Source: Clostridiales bacterium (GTDB lineage Bacteria > Bacillota_E > Sulfobacillia > Sulfobacillales > JAIMBI01). Taken from it: DNA of 6,623 nt. Below, in pieces: positions 1-4,993 of this stretch. Numbering within the stretch: the stretch's first letter is position 1; each line of letters starts with the position of its first letter. The DNA is taken from NCBI GenBank assembly GCA_027318915.1, contig DAHVOH010000126.1:1-6623 (forward strand), read 5' to 3'. Position numbers and translations under genes: made by a program. The notes below the pieces were generated by a model. That model made no database searches, was not told the DNA's origin, and saw only the letters and a list, made by a program, of their open reading frames with translations.

Positions 1-78
1 CACGTCGTGCCCCGGGTGTCCCCGCTGCCCCGCCCCGCGCCGACGGCAGGCGCCCTGAGCGTGTCCGCCGCCGTCTGC

Positions 79-107
79 TTGACACCCCGCACGGACGGGT
101 CTACTGT
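79..107 (+). promoter_or_regulatory. Sigma-A type promoter of the thrS T-box transcript
   Basis: A perfect TTGACA (-35, 79-84) is followed after a 17-base spacer by TACTGT (102-107, three of six matches to TATAAT). This predicts a start near 114, just upstream of the first paired bases of the T-box leader (122-125). The good -35 and ideal spacing offset the weak -10. The flank before it (1-78) is GC-rich and shows no recognisable gene end in any frame. Confidence 0.65.
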
Positions 108-113
108 GAGAGC

Positions 114-339
114 GCGATGAACAGGCTGCGCGTTTGGATGGATTCTCAGAGAAGTCCGGTTGTAAGCTGAGAGCCGGGCCGAATTCTACGAACGACGACC
201 CCCTGGGAGCGGCCGCCGAGGCGAAAGATAAGGCGGACGGGCGGGCTCCGTTAACGGCCTGTGAGGTGTGAACTCCAGGGAGTTCAAACCGGGGTGGAAC
301 CGCGGGTATGTCCCGTCCCCAGGGGGGTCGGGATTTTTT
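114..339 (+). promoter_or_regulatory. T-box riboswitch leader of thrS (tRNA-Thr sensor)
   Basis: A T-box leader binds its cognate tRNA and lets transcription continue when the tRNA is uncharged. The core TGGAACCGCG is at 295-304. Stem I can close by CAGG (122-125) with CCTG (202-205). Higher up, GGATTC (140-145) pairs with GAATTC (181-186) and CCGG (156-159) with CCGG (174-177), with the distal-loop motif CTGAGAG at 167-173. The likely specifier is ACC (198-200), a threonine codon at the base of the specifier loop. A second stem forms from GGAGC (206-210) and GCTCC (245-249), and a small one from GAACT (270-274) and AGTTC (281-285). The antiterminator is GGGG (291-294) with CCCC (317-320) and GCGGG (302-306) with CCCGT (312-316), leaving the T-box as a 7-base bulge. 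TGGA predicts a U discriminator base on the tRNA. The T-box call is firm; the helices are read by eye. Confidence 0.92.
311..339 (+). terminator. Attenuator terminator of the thrS T-box leader
   Basis: TCCCGTCCCC (311-320) pairs with GGGGTCGGGA (324-333) around a three-base loop with one T-T mismatch, followed by six T (334-339). Its 5' arm is the same segment that forms the 3' half of the antiterminator (312-320), so the two folds exclude each other. That is the expected switch of a transcriptional T-box. Confidence 0.9.
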
Positions 340-395
340 GTGCGCCGCCAAGACGCCGGCTTGTGGGGGAGCCGAATGATGAAGGAGGGTGCGAG

Positions 396-2294
396 ATGAC
401 AGACCGCGTGGCCGTCGAGGCCGAGGGTGAGGTGCGGGAGGTGGCCGCCGGCACGGCGGTGGGATCCATGGCGCCGGCCGACCGGACGGTGCTGGCCGCG
501 CTATGGAACGGCCAGCCGGTGGATTTGGCGAGGCCGGTGCGGGAGTCGGGTCACGTGCACTGGCTCCGGTTTACGGACGACGCCGGTCGGCACGTGTTCC
601 GCCATTCCAGCGCGCACCTTCTGGCGCAGGCCGTCAAGCGCCTGTGGCCGCAAGCCCGTCTGGGCACGGGGCCCGCTTTGGAGGATGGATTTTACTACGA
701 CATTTGGACGCCGACGCCCCTCACCGCCGAGGACTTGCCGCGCATTGAAGCGGCGATGCGGGCCATCGTCCAGGAGGACCTGGGGATCTCTCGGCAGGAG
801 TTGACGCGCGAGGAGGCGCGGGCCCTGTTTGCGGCGCGCAACGAACCGTTCAAGCTGGAGATTATTGAACGGCTGCCGGAGGATGCCGTCATCTCGGTTT
901 ATCGCCAGGGTGAATTCGTCGACCTGTGCGCCGGTCCGCACGTGCCGTCCACGGGCGTCATTCAAGCCCTCAAGCTGACCAATGTGTCGGGCGCCTATTG
1001 GCGGGGCGACGAGGCCAACCCGATGATGACGCGCATCTACGGCACGTCGTTTCCCGACGAGGAGGGCCTCACCCAATACCTGGAGCGGCTCGAGGAGGCC
1101 CGCCGCCGCGACCATCGGCGGCTGGGCCGTGAACTCAACCTCTTTCAGCTGCGCGACGAGGCGCCGGGTTTTGTGTTTTGGCTGCCCAAAGGCATGCACC
1201 TCTACCGGCAGCTGGAGGAATTCAGCCGGGCCATTCAGGCGCCGCTGGGGTATCAGGAAGTGTCTACGCCGTGGATCTACCGCGCCGATCTATGGAAGCG
1301 GTCCGGACACTGGGCGCACTTTCGCGACAACATGTTTGTCATTGCGGGCGACCATGAGGAGATGGCGGTCAAGCCCATGAACTGCCCCGGCCACTGCCTG
1401 TTGTTTGGGAGCCAGACCCGCTCCTATCGAGACCTGCCCATCAAGTGGGCCGAGTATGGCCCGCTGGCGCGCTTCGAGCGCAGCGGCACCTTGAACGGAC
1501 TGTTGCGCGTGCGGGGCCTGCACCAAGACGACGCCCACCTGTACATCCGCCCGGACCAGATCCAGGAGCAGATCGTGGAGGTGGTGGGCCTGGTGGAGCT
1601 GGTGGGTCGGACGTTTGACCTGGGCTCGATGGAAATCGAGTTCTCGACGCGCCCCGACCAGTATCTCGGCGACGCGGCGACATGGGACCATGCCGAGTCC
1701 GAGCTGGAAGAAGCGCTCCGGGCTTCGGGCCGTCCGTACCGCATCAACCCCGGCGACGGCGCCTTTTACGGACCGAAGCTGGACTTCTATGCCACGGACG
1801 CGCTCGGCCGGCGCTGGCAATTGTCCACCGTCCAGCTGGATTATCAGCTGCCGGAGCAGTTTGATCTGGAATACGTGGACCAGGACGGGCAGCGACGCCG
1901 GCCGGTCATGATCCACCGCGCCATCATGGGTTCGTTGGAGCGCTTCATCGGCATATTGGTGGAGCACTACGCGGGCGCGTTTCCCCTGTGGTTGGCGCCG
2001 GAGCAGGTGCGGGTGCTCCCGGTCACCGAGGCGGAGCAGGCCTACGCCCAGCGCGTGGCGGACGACCTGGCCGCCGCCGGGCTGCGCGCCAGCGTGGATT
2101 GGCGCAACGAAAAGCTGGGCTGGCGGGTTCGGGCGGCGCAGGTGGAGAAGGTGCCGGTGATGCTGGTGGCGGGTCGGCGCGAGGTGGAATCGGGTCAGGT
2201 GGCGGTGCGGACGCGGGACGGGGATCTGGGCGGGCGGCCGTGGCCCGGCTATCTGGAAGAGCTGCGGCGCGACGCGCGGCGCCCGGGCAGCTGA
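396..2294 (+). CDS. thrS: Threonyl-tRNA synthetase
   Basis: This cytoplasmic class II synthetase joins threonine to tRNA-Thr and edits mischarged Ser-tRNA. It has 632 residues, near the usual bacterial length. The order is complete: an N-terminal TGS-like domain (about 1-62), then the editing domain with HSSAH (H70, H74) and DLCAGPH (C178, H182). The catalytic core follows, with zinc ligands in MNCPGH (C330), QDDAH (H381) and MIHRA (H507), motif 2 around RVRGLHQDDAH (371-381) and motif 3 around GSLERF (R516). Last comes the anticodon-binding domain (about 536-632) with NEKLGWRVRAAQ. The ATG at 396 is chosen because AAGGAGGG (382-389) lies 6 bases upstream. The frame stays open further up, but that would translate the T-box and terminator. 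Expression should rise when tRNA-Thr is uncharged. The gene faces the Spo0E-like gene tail to tail, 43 bases apart. Confidence 0.98.
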   Translation: MTDRVAVEAEGEVREVAAGTAVGSMAPADRTVLAALWNGQPVDLARPVRESGHVHWLRFTDDAGRHVFRHSSAHLLAQAVKRLWPQARLGTGPALEDGFYYDIWTPTPLTAEDLPRIEAAMRAIVQEDLGISRQELTREEARALFAARNEPFKLEIIERLPEDAVISVYRQGEFVDLCAGPHVPSTGVIQALKLTNVSGAYWRGDEANPMMTRIYGTSFPDEEGLTQYLERLEEARRRDHRRLGRELNLFQLRDEAPGFVFWLPKGMHLYRQLEEFSRAIQAPLGYQEVSTPWIYRADLWKRSGHWAHFRDNMFVIAGDHEEMAVKPMNCPGHCLLFGSQTRSYRDLPIKWAEYGPLARFERSGTLNGLLRVRGLHQDDAHLYIRPDQIQEQIVEVVGLVELVGRTFDLGSMEIEFSTRPDQYLGDAATWDHAESELEEALRASGRPYRINPGDGAFYGPKLDFYATDALGRRWQLSTVQLDYQLPEQFDLEYVDQDGQRRRPVMIHRAIMGSLERFIGILVEHYAGAFPLWLAPEQVRVLPVTEAEQAYAQRVADDLAAAGLRASVDWRNEKLGWRVRAAQVEKVPVMLVAGRREVESGQVAVRTRDGDLGGRPWPGYLEELRRDARRPGS

Positions 2295-2310
2295 AGGCGA
2301 CGGGATCGCG

Positions 2311-2360
2311 GGCCGGGGGGTGCGGCGGCCGCAGCCTCTAGCGCCCGGCCTCCTGTTTTT
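2311..2360 (+). terminator. Possible rho-independent terminator of thrS
   Basis: GGCCGGG (2311-2317) can pair with CCCGGCC (2344-2350), enclosing an inner hairpin TGCGG/CCGCA (2321-2325 with 2329-2333). Five T follow at 2356-2360, but five bases separate them from the stem and the outer loop is large. The 3' arm and T tract lie inside the 3' end of the convergent Spo0E-like gene. Plausible only. Confidence 0.35.
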
Positions 2361-2523
2361 CCCGCTGGGGATACAGGCGCATGTAGGCCAAGATGAGTCG
2401 GTCCAACTCCGACGACAGGGCCAGCACCTCGGGTCCGGTGAGGGAGTCGGCGCGGACGACGGCCCGGTAGAGACGAGCCCGCGCCGTCGCGATGCGGTTC
2501 CAGAGCTCCTGGGCCGAATCCAT
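2338..2523 (-). CDS. Spo0E-like aspartyl-phosphate phosphatase family protein
   Basis: Spo0E-family proteins are small cytoplasmic helical-hairpin proteins. Characterised members remove phosphate from Spo0A~P and so delay sporulation. This 61-residue product (starting MDSAQELWNRI) has two predicted helices, roughly residues 4-24 and 31-51, joined by a short turn. The second helix carries LSSELDRLILAY (about 37-48), matching the family signature S-x-x-L-D-x-L-I-x-x-Y. The tail is charged. I chose the ATG at 2523 because it is the only start that gives a normal family length and it has a G-rich stretch upstream. A longer reading to 2661 would run through the hairpin region and antisense to the infC promoter. 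It is divergent from infC and convergent with thrS, so it is probably a single-gene transcript. The target could be Spo0A~P or another response regulator. The family call is firm; the substrate is inferred. Confidence 0.8.
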   Translation of the reverse strand: MDSAQELWNRIATARARLYRAVVRADSLTGPEVLALSSELDRLILAYMRLYPQREKQEAGR

Positions 2524-2555
2524 CCCGCACCCCCCGTGGACAAGGACACTGTGCC

Positions 2556-2584
2556 AGTATAGGCGACGGTTTCCGGAAATGCGA
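2556..2584 (-). promoter_or_regulatory. Candidate promoter of the Spo0E-like gene
   Basis: On the minus strand, TATACT (2561 to 2556, five of six matches to TATAAT) sits 17 bases after TCGCAT (2584 to 2579), a poor -35. Transcription would start near 2549, about 26 bases before the ATG at 2523. The strong -10 and the position support it; the -35 does not. Confidence 0.45.
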
Positions 2585-2588
2585 CGCC

Positions 2589-2626
2589 GCACGGCGGCAA
2601 ATTTCGCCGCCGTGCGCGAGCGCACG
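2589..2626 (+). repeat. Two overlapping inverted repeats between the divergent promoters
   Basis: GCACGGCGGC (2589-2598) is perfectly repeated in inverse as GCCGCCGTGC (2606-2615) around an AT-rich 7-base spacer. A second perfect repeat, CGTGCG (2611-2616) and CGCACG (2621-2626) with spacer CGAG, shares CGTGC with the first, so both stems cannot form at once. No T tract follows on either strand. The pair ends 6 bases before the infC -35 (2633) and begins just beyond the candidate Spo0E-like -35. An operator is the simplest reading; a hairpin with no role is possible. Confidence 0.6.
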
Positions 2627-2632
2627 GGTGCG

Positions 2633-2661
2633 TTGACGGCCGGAGCCGCCCGTGGTAACAT
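2633..2661 (+). promoter_or_regulatory. Sigma-A type promoter of the infC operon
   Basis: TTGACG (2633-2638, five of six) and TAACAT (2656-2661, four of six) are separated by 17 bases. Transcription would start near 2668 and give a leader of about 157 bases before infC. Its position directly ahead of an attenuator-bearing leader supports it. Confidence 0.7.
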
Positions 2662-2667
2662 GCCATC

Positions 2668-2824
2668 GATTTATCAAGCAGAGGCAGCCGCTTCTCACCT
2701 GACGATCAGCGTCGCTCAGGTCCACGGGGCAAGGCGGGTTCGCGCGCCTTGGAGGGCGGGTCTCCCGCCCTTTTTTGATGGGGCGGCAGCGGTTCGCGAG
2801 ATAAGCAACGAGGGAGGAGTCGCC
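2668..2824 (+). promoter_or_regulatory. infC operon leader, candidate L20-responsive attenuator
   Basis: In Bacillus subtilis, ribosomal protein L20 represses infC-rpmI-rplT by binding the leader and promoting early termination. This leader has the same architecture. Successive hairpins can form at 2680-2695, at 2697-2721 (ACCTGA with TCAGGT) and at 2731-2750 (AAGGCG with CGCCTT), followed by a strong terminator at 2754-2776. GGCGGG (2733-2738) is also complementary to CCCGCC (2764-2769), the terminator's 3' arm. Pairing there would break both the third hairpin and the terminator, giving a possible antiterminator. The attenuator is seen directly. Control by L20 is inferred from gene order, since I cannot score the 23S-mimic binding site by eye. 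Confidence 0.65.
2754..2776 (+). terminator. Intrinsic terminator in the infC leader
   Basis: GGGCGGG (2754-2760) and CCCGCCC (2764-2770) form a perfect 7-bp GC stem with a TCT loop, followed directly by six T. It lies about 50 bases upstream of infC and downstream of its promoter, so it must act as an attenuator and not as the end of another operon. Confidence 0.9.
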
Positions 2825-3337
2825 ATCAAGGATCTCAGGATCAATGACGAGATTCGGGTTCGGGAAGTGCGCCTGGTCGGCGAGGACGGGGAGCAGCTGG
2901 GGATCGTGCCCATCCGGGACGCCCTGCGCATCGCTCAGGAGCGGCGTGTGGACCTGGTGGAGGTATCCGCGGTGTCCAAGCCGCCCGTGTGCCGCCTGAT
3001 GGATTACGGCCGGTTCAAGTATGAGCAGCAGAAGCGGGAGCGGGAATCACGCAAAAAGCAGCATGTGGTCGCGGTCAAAGAGATCAAGATGAAGCCGACC
3101 ATCGACAATCATGATTACGATGTGAAGCGCCGGTCCGCCTCCCGGTTCCTTGAGGAAGGCGACAAGGTCAAGGTGACCATCACGTTTCGAGGGCGCGAGA
3201 TCGTCCACGCGGACCTGGCTCGGCATTTGCTGGACAAGATGGCGCAGGAAGTGGCGCCGATCGCGCAGATCGAAAGACCGGCGCGTGTGGAGGGCCGAGC
3301 CATGATCATGATCTTGGCCCCCAAGAAGGGAGCTTGA
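2825..3337 (+). CDS. infC: Translation initiation factor IF-3, predicted ATC start
   Basis: IF3 binds the 30S subunit, keeps it apart from the 50S and proofreads the start codon and initiator tRNA. The 170-residue product has both domains: N-terminal RINDEIR (5-11), EVRLVGEDGEQLG (14-26) and VCRLMDYGRFKYEQQK (55-70). A charged linker follows, then the C-terminal RNA-binding domain with KEIKMKPTID (85-94), FLEEGDKVKVT (108-118) and FRGREIVH (121-128), ending near LAPKK. The start is placed at ATC (2825). GGAGG (2813-2817) sits 7 bases before it, no ATG, GTG or TTG lies in frame between the leader terminator and this codon, and the first later one (GTG, codon 15) would delete RINDEIR. AUU starts are known for infC and serve autoregulation, because IF3 rejects such codons. 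The stop is 2 bases before rpmI. Confidence 0.96.
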   Translation: MKDLRINDEIRVREVRLVGEDGEQLGIVPIRDALRIAQERRVDLVEVSAVSKPPVCRLMDYGRFKYEQQKRERESRKKQHVVAVKEIKMKPTIDNHDYDVKRRSASRFLEEGDKVKVTITFRGREIVHADLARHLLDKMAQEVAPIAQIERPARVEGRAMIMILAPKKGA

Positions 3338-3339
3338 CG

Positions 3340-3537
3340 ATGCCCAAGATGAAGTCGCACCGCGGCGCCAAAAAGCGTCTGCACTACAGCGCCGGCGGGA
3401 AGTTGATGCACGCGCGCACCGGGCGTCGTCACCTCATGTACGGCAAGAATGCGTCGAGACGGCGACGGATGCGGATGGCCGGACAGTTGGCTCCGGGGGA
3501 CGCGGCTCGGTCCCGTCCGTTGCTCCCGTACGACTGA
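3340..3537 (+). CDS. rpmI: Large ribosomal subunit protein L35 (bL35)
   Basis: L35 is a small basic protein of the 50S subunit. The 65-residue product is the usual length and starts with the family hallmark MPKMKSHRGAKKR. It continues with SAGGKLMHARTGRRHLM and an arginine-rich centre (NASRRRRMR), and ends in LLPYD, close to the common LLPY ending. The ATG at 3340 is preceded by AAGGGAG (3326-3332) inside the end of infC. An in-frame TTG at 3334 would add two residues and lacks that spacing. Its ribosome site lies within infC and the genes are 2 bases apart, so translational coupling is likely. Lysines common in the family are often replaced by arginine, as expected at high GC. Confidence 0.96.
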   Translation: MPKMKSHRGAKKRLHYSAGGKLMHARTGRRHLMYGKNASRRRRMRMAGQLAPGDAARSRPLLPYD

Positions 3538-3576
3538 GGCGGCGCATAAGGTCACCAGGGGTTTAGGAGGAAAGCC

Positions 3577-3930
3577 ATGGCGCGCGTGAAATCCGGCGTC
3601 GTCACAAGACGGCGTCACAAGAAGATTCTGAAGATGGCCCGCGGATACCGCGGATCTCGCCATCGTTTGTTTCGGCCCGCCAACGAAGCGGTGATGCATG
3701 CCCTGTGGTATGCGTACAAACACCGCAAGCAGCGCAAAGGCGACTTTCGCCGCCTGTGGATCATCCGCATCAACGCGGCTGCCCGCAGCCAGGGGCTGAC
3801 CTACAGCACCTTGATGCACGGGTTGAAGAAGGCCGGCGTGCAGCTCAATCGGAAGATGCTGGCCGAACTGGCGGTGCGCGACGCCGAAAGCTTCAGCCAA
3901 TTGGTTGGCGTGGCCAAGGCCCAGCTGTAA
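3577..3930 (+). CDS. rplT: Large ribosomal subunit protein L20 (bL20)
   Basis: L20 binds 23S rRNA early in 50S assembly and, in Bacillus and E. coli, represses its own operon. The 117-residue product matches the usual length. The N-terminal half (1-60) is the long basic RNA-binding extension, with [18 protein letters not shown] and [13 protein letters not shown]. The globular C-terminal half carries [15 protein letters not shown] (about 56-70), [15 protein letters not shown] (73-87) and [11 protein letters not shown]. The start has a strong TAGGAGG (3564-3570) at 6 bases. It follows rpmI by 39 bases. It is the probable effector of the leader attenuator at 2668-2824. Confidence 0.97.
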   Translation: MARVKSGVVTRRRHKKILKMARGYRGSRHRLFRPANEAVMHALWYAYKHRKQRKGDFRRLWIIRINAAARSQGLTYSTLMHGLKKAGVQLNRKMLAELAVRDAESFSQLVGVAKAQL

Positions 3931-4719
3931 GTGGTTGTCCGAGCGCTGGACGATGTCCACAACAAGGTGGTGCGGAACGCCGCCCACTTGATTCGGAGCG
4001 CCCAGGCGCGGGAGCGGGCGGGCCAGACCGTGCTGGAGGGGCCGCACCTGATCTGGGAGGCGCTGTCCGCCAAGGCCCGGCTCCGGGCGGTGTTGTACAG
4101 CAATCGCCTGATGTACCGTCCCGACGGTCAGGAGCTGTACCGGCGCATGACCGGAGGGTCCACGCGGACAGTGTATGTCACCGACCGCGTCCTCGACCAT
4201 GTCACCATGGTGGACAATCACCAGGGGGTGGTGGCCATAGCCGAGATGGGCGTGGCCACGCGTCCGCGGTTGGAGACCGGCCCCGTCCTGCTGTGCGACG
4301 GCGTCCAGGACCCGGGCAACTTGGGCGCGCTGATGCGCGCGGCGGCCGCGTTCGGATTCGAGTTGGCGCTGGCGGCGGGGACGGTGGACCCGATGAACCC
4401 GAAGGTCCTGAGGGCATCGGCCGGCGCATTTTTCCATCTTCCCGTGTACCATTTGGCCCCCGGTTGGGAGTGGGACCCGGCGCTCACGCTGGTGGTGACC
4501 GATCCCGCCGAGGGGGTGCCCTACCGTGAGTGGTCCTGGCCGCGCGGCATGGCGCTCGCCATCGGCAACGAGGGCGCGGGGGTGAGCGTGGATGTGCGCG
4601 AGCGGGCGCAGGTGGGGTTGGCCATTCCCATGCAGCCCGGGGTCGAGTCGCTCAACGTGGCCGTGGCGGCGGGCATCCTGATGGCCGAAGCGCATGCCCG
4701 CTGGCGCTTGCATCGGTGA
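3931..4719 (+). CDS. TrmH/SpoU-family RNA 2'-O-ribose methyltransferase
   Basis: SpoU-family enzymes transfer a methyl group from S-adenosylmethionine to a ribose 2'-OH in rRNA or tRNA, using a trefoil-knot fold. All three motifs are present in the 262 residues: motif 1 LCDGVQDPGNLGALMRAAAAFG (121-142, N130 and R136), motif 2 ALAIGNEGAGVS (208-219, N213 and E214) and motif 3 IPMQPGVESLNVAVAAG (232-248, S240 and N242). The N-terminal part (about 1-105), with HNKVVRNAAHL and TVLEGPHLIWEAL, resembles the substrate-binding domain of YsgA/RlmB-like enzymes, which favours rRNA as substrate. The start is taken as GTG at 3931, directly after the rplT stop. It has only a weak AAGG (3916-3919), so translation probably depends on coupling. 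In B. subtilis ysgA also precedes pheS. The exact target nucleotide is unknown. Confidence 0.92.
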   Translation: MVVRALDDVHNKVVRNAAHLIRSAQARERAGQTVLEGPHLIWEALSAKARLRAVLYSNRLMYRPDGQELYRRMTGGSTRTVYVTDRVLDHVTMVDNHQGVVAIAEMGVATRPRLETGPVLLCDGVQDPGNLGALMRAAAAFGFELALAAGTVDPMNPKVLRASAGAFFHLPVYHLAPGWEWDPALTLVVTDPAEGVPYREWSWPRGMALAIGNEGAGVSVDVRERAQVGLAIPMQPGVESLNVAVAAGILMAEAHARWRLHR

Positions 4720-4736
4720 CGGCCGGATGGTAGAGT
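4708..4736 (+). promoter_or_regulatory. Candidate promoter of the pheS T-box transcript
   Basis: TTGCAT (4708-4713) and TAGAGT (4731-4736, four of six) are 17 bases apart, predicting a start near 4743. The -35 lies inside the last codons of the methyltransferase gene. I see no terminator after that gene, so readthrough from the infC operon into the pheS leader is possible as well. Confidence 0.5.
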
Positions 4737-4742
4737 CAGGCA

Positions 4743-4964
4743 CAACCATAGTGTGTGAACCCAATGCGCAAGGAAAGTACGGATGGCAGGGCGCCGGCAG
4801 GGACGGCCTCCGCGACTGAAAGGGGCCGGGTGACCGCATCCCGAAGTTCCCTTGCAAGGGGCTCCCTGAACCCGCAGTAGGGGAGACGGATGGCATCCGA
4901 TAGCGTGCCGAGAGGACAAACCAGGCTGGTACCGCGCGCGTCGCCCTTGGGGGCGACGATTTTT
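4743..4964 (+). promoter_or_regulatory. T-box riboswitch leader of pheST (tRNA-Phe sensor)
   Basis: The T-box core TGGTACCGCG is at 4927-4936. Stem I closes by CAAGG (4769-4773) with CCTTG (4850-4854). The specifier loop then has AGTA (4776-4779) on its 5' side and GAAG-TTC (4843-4849) on its 3' side. GGATG (4781-4785) pairs with CATCC (4837-4841), and GGCC (4805-4808) with GGCC (4824-4827), with distal motif CTGAAAG at 4816-4822. The specifier TTC (4847-4849) is a phenylalanine codon. CTCCC (4862-4866) and GGGAG (4881-4885) form a second stem, and CGGAT/ATCCG (4887-4891 with 4895-4899) a third. TGGT predicts an A discriminator base, as tRNA-Phe normally has. The antiterminator pairs less neatly here than in thrS: GGC (4924-4926) with GCC (4943-4945). 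The class is certain; the helices are by eye. Confidence 0.93.
4939..4964 (+). terminator. Attenuator terminator of the pheST T-box leader
   Basis: CGTCGCCC (4939-4946) and GGGCGACG (4951-4958) form a perfect 8-bp stem with a TTGG loop, followed by A and five T (4960-4964). It starts three bases after the T-box core and competes with antiterminator pairing at 4943-4945. It should also stop readthrough from upstream when tRNA-Phe is charged. Confidence 0.92.
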
Positions 4965-4993
4965 GTGCGGTCGAGGCACAGAGGGAGGCCGAC

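Noticed and set aside
37..53. GCGCC/GGCGC hairpin in the 5' flank
   Set aside because: Only 5 bp with a 7-base loop and no T tract; such stems are expected by chance at this GC content.
261..395. N-terminal extension of thrS from ATG-like starts at 261
   Set aside because: It would translate the T-box core and attenuator terminator. The ATG at 396 has an ideal ribosome site and yields the normal ThrRS start.
501..1199. Minus-strand frame of 232 codons opposite the thrS editing domain
   Set aside because: No motifs and no ribosome site; thrS is clearly the coding strand.
1290..2666. Open reading frame of 458 codons on the minus strand
   Set aside because: It covers the antisense of thrS and the Spo0E-like gene in another frame, with no domain and a composition typical of GC shadow frames.
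2689..2770. Leader hairpins considered as an unrelated small RNA or riboswitch
   Set aside because: Position ahead of infC-rpmI-rplT and the terminal attenuator fit an L20-type leader better; no other riboswitch consensus was recognised.
2492..2824. N-terminal extension of infC upstream of 2825
   Set aside because: It would run through the promoter, leader hairpins and terminator, and would add 111 residues unknown in IF3.
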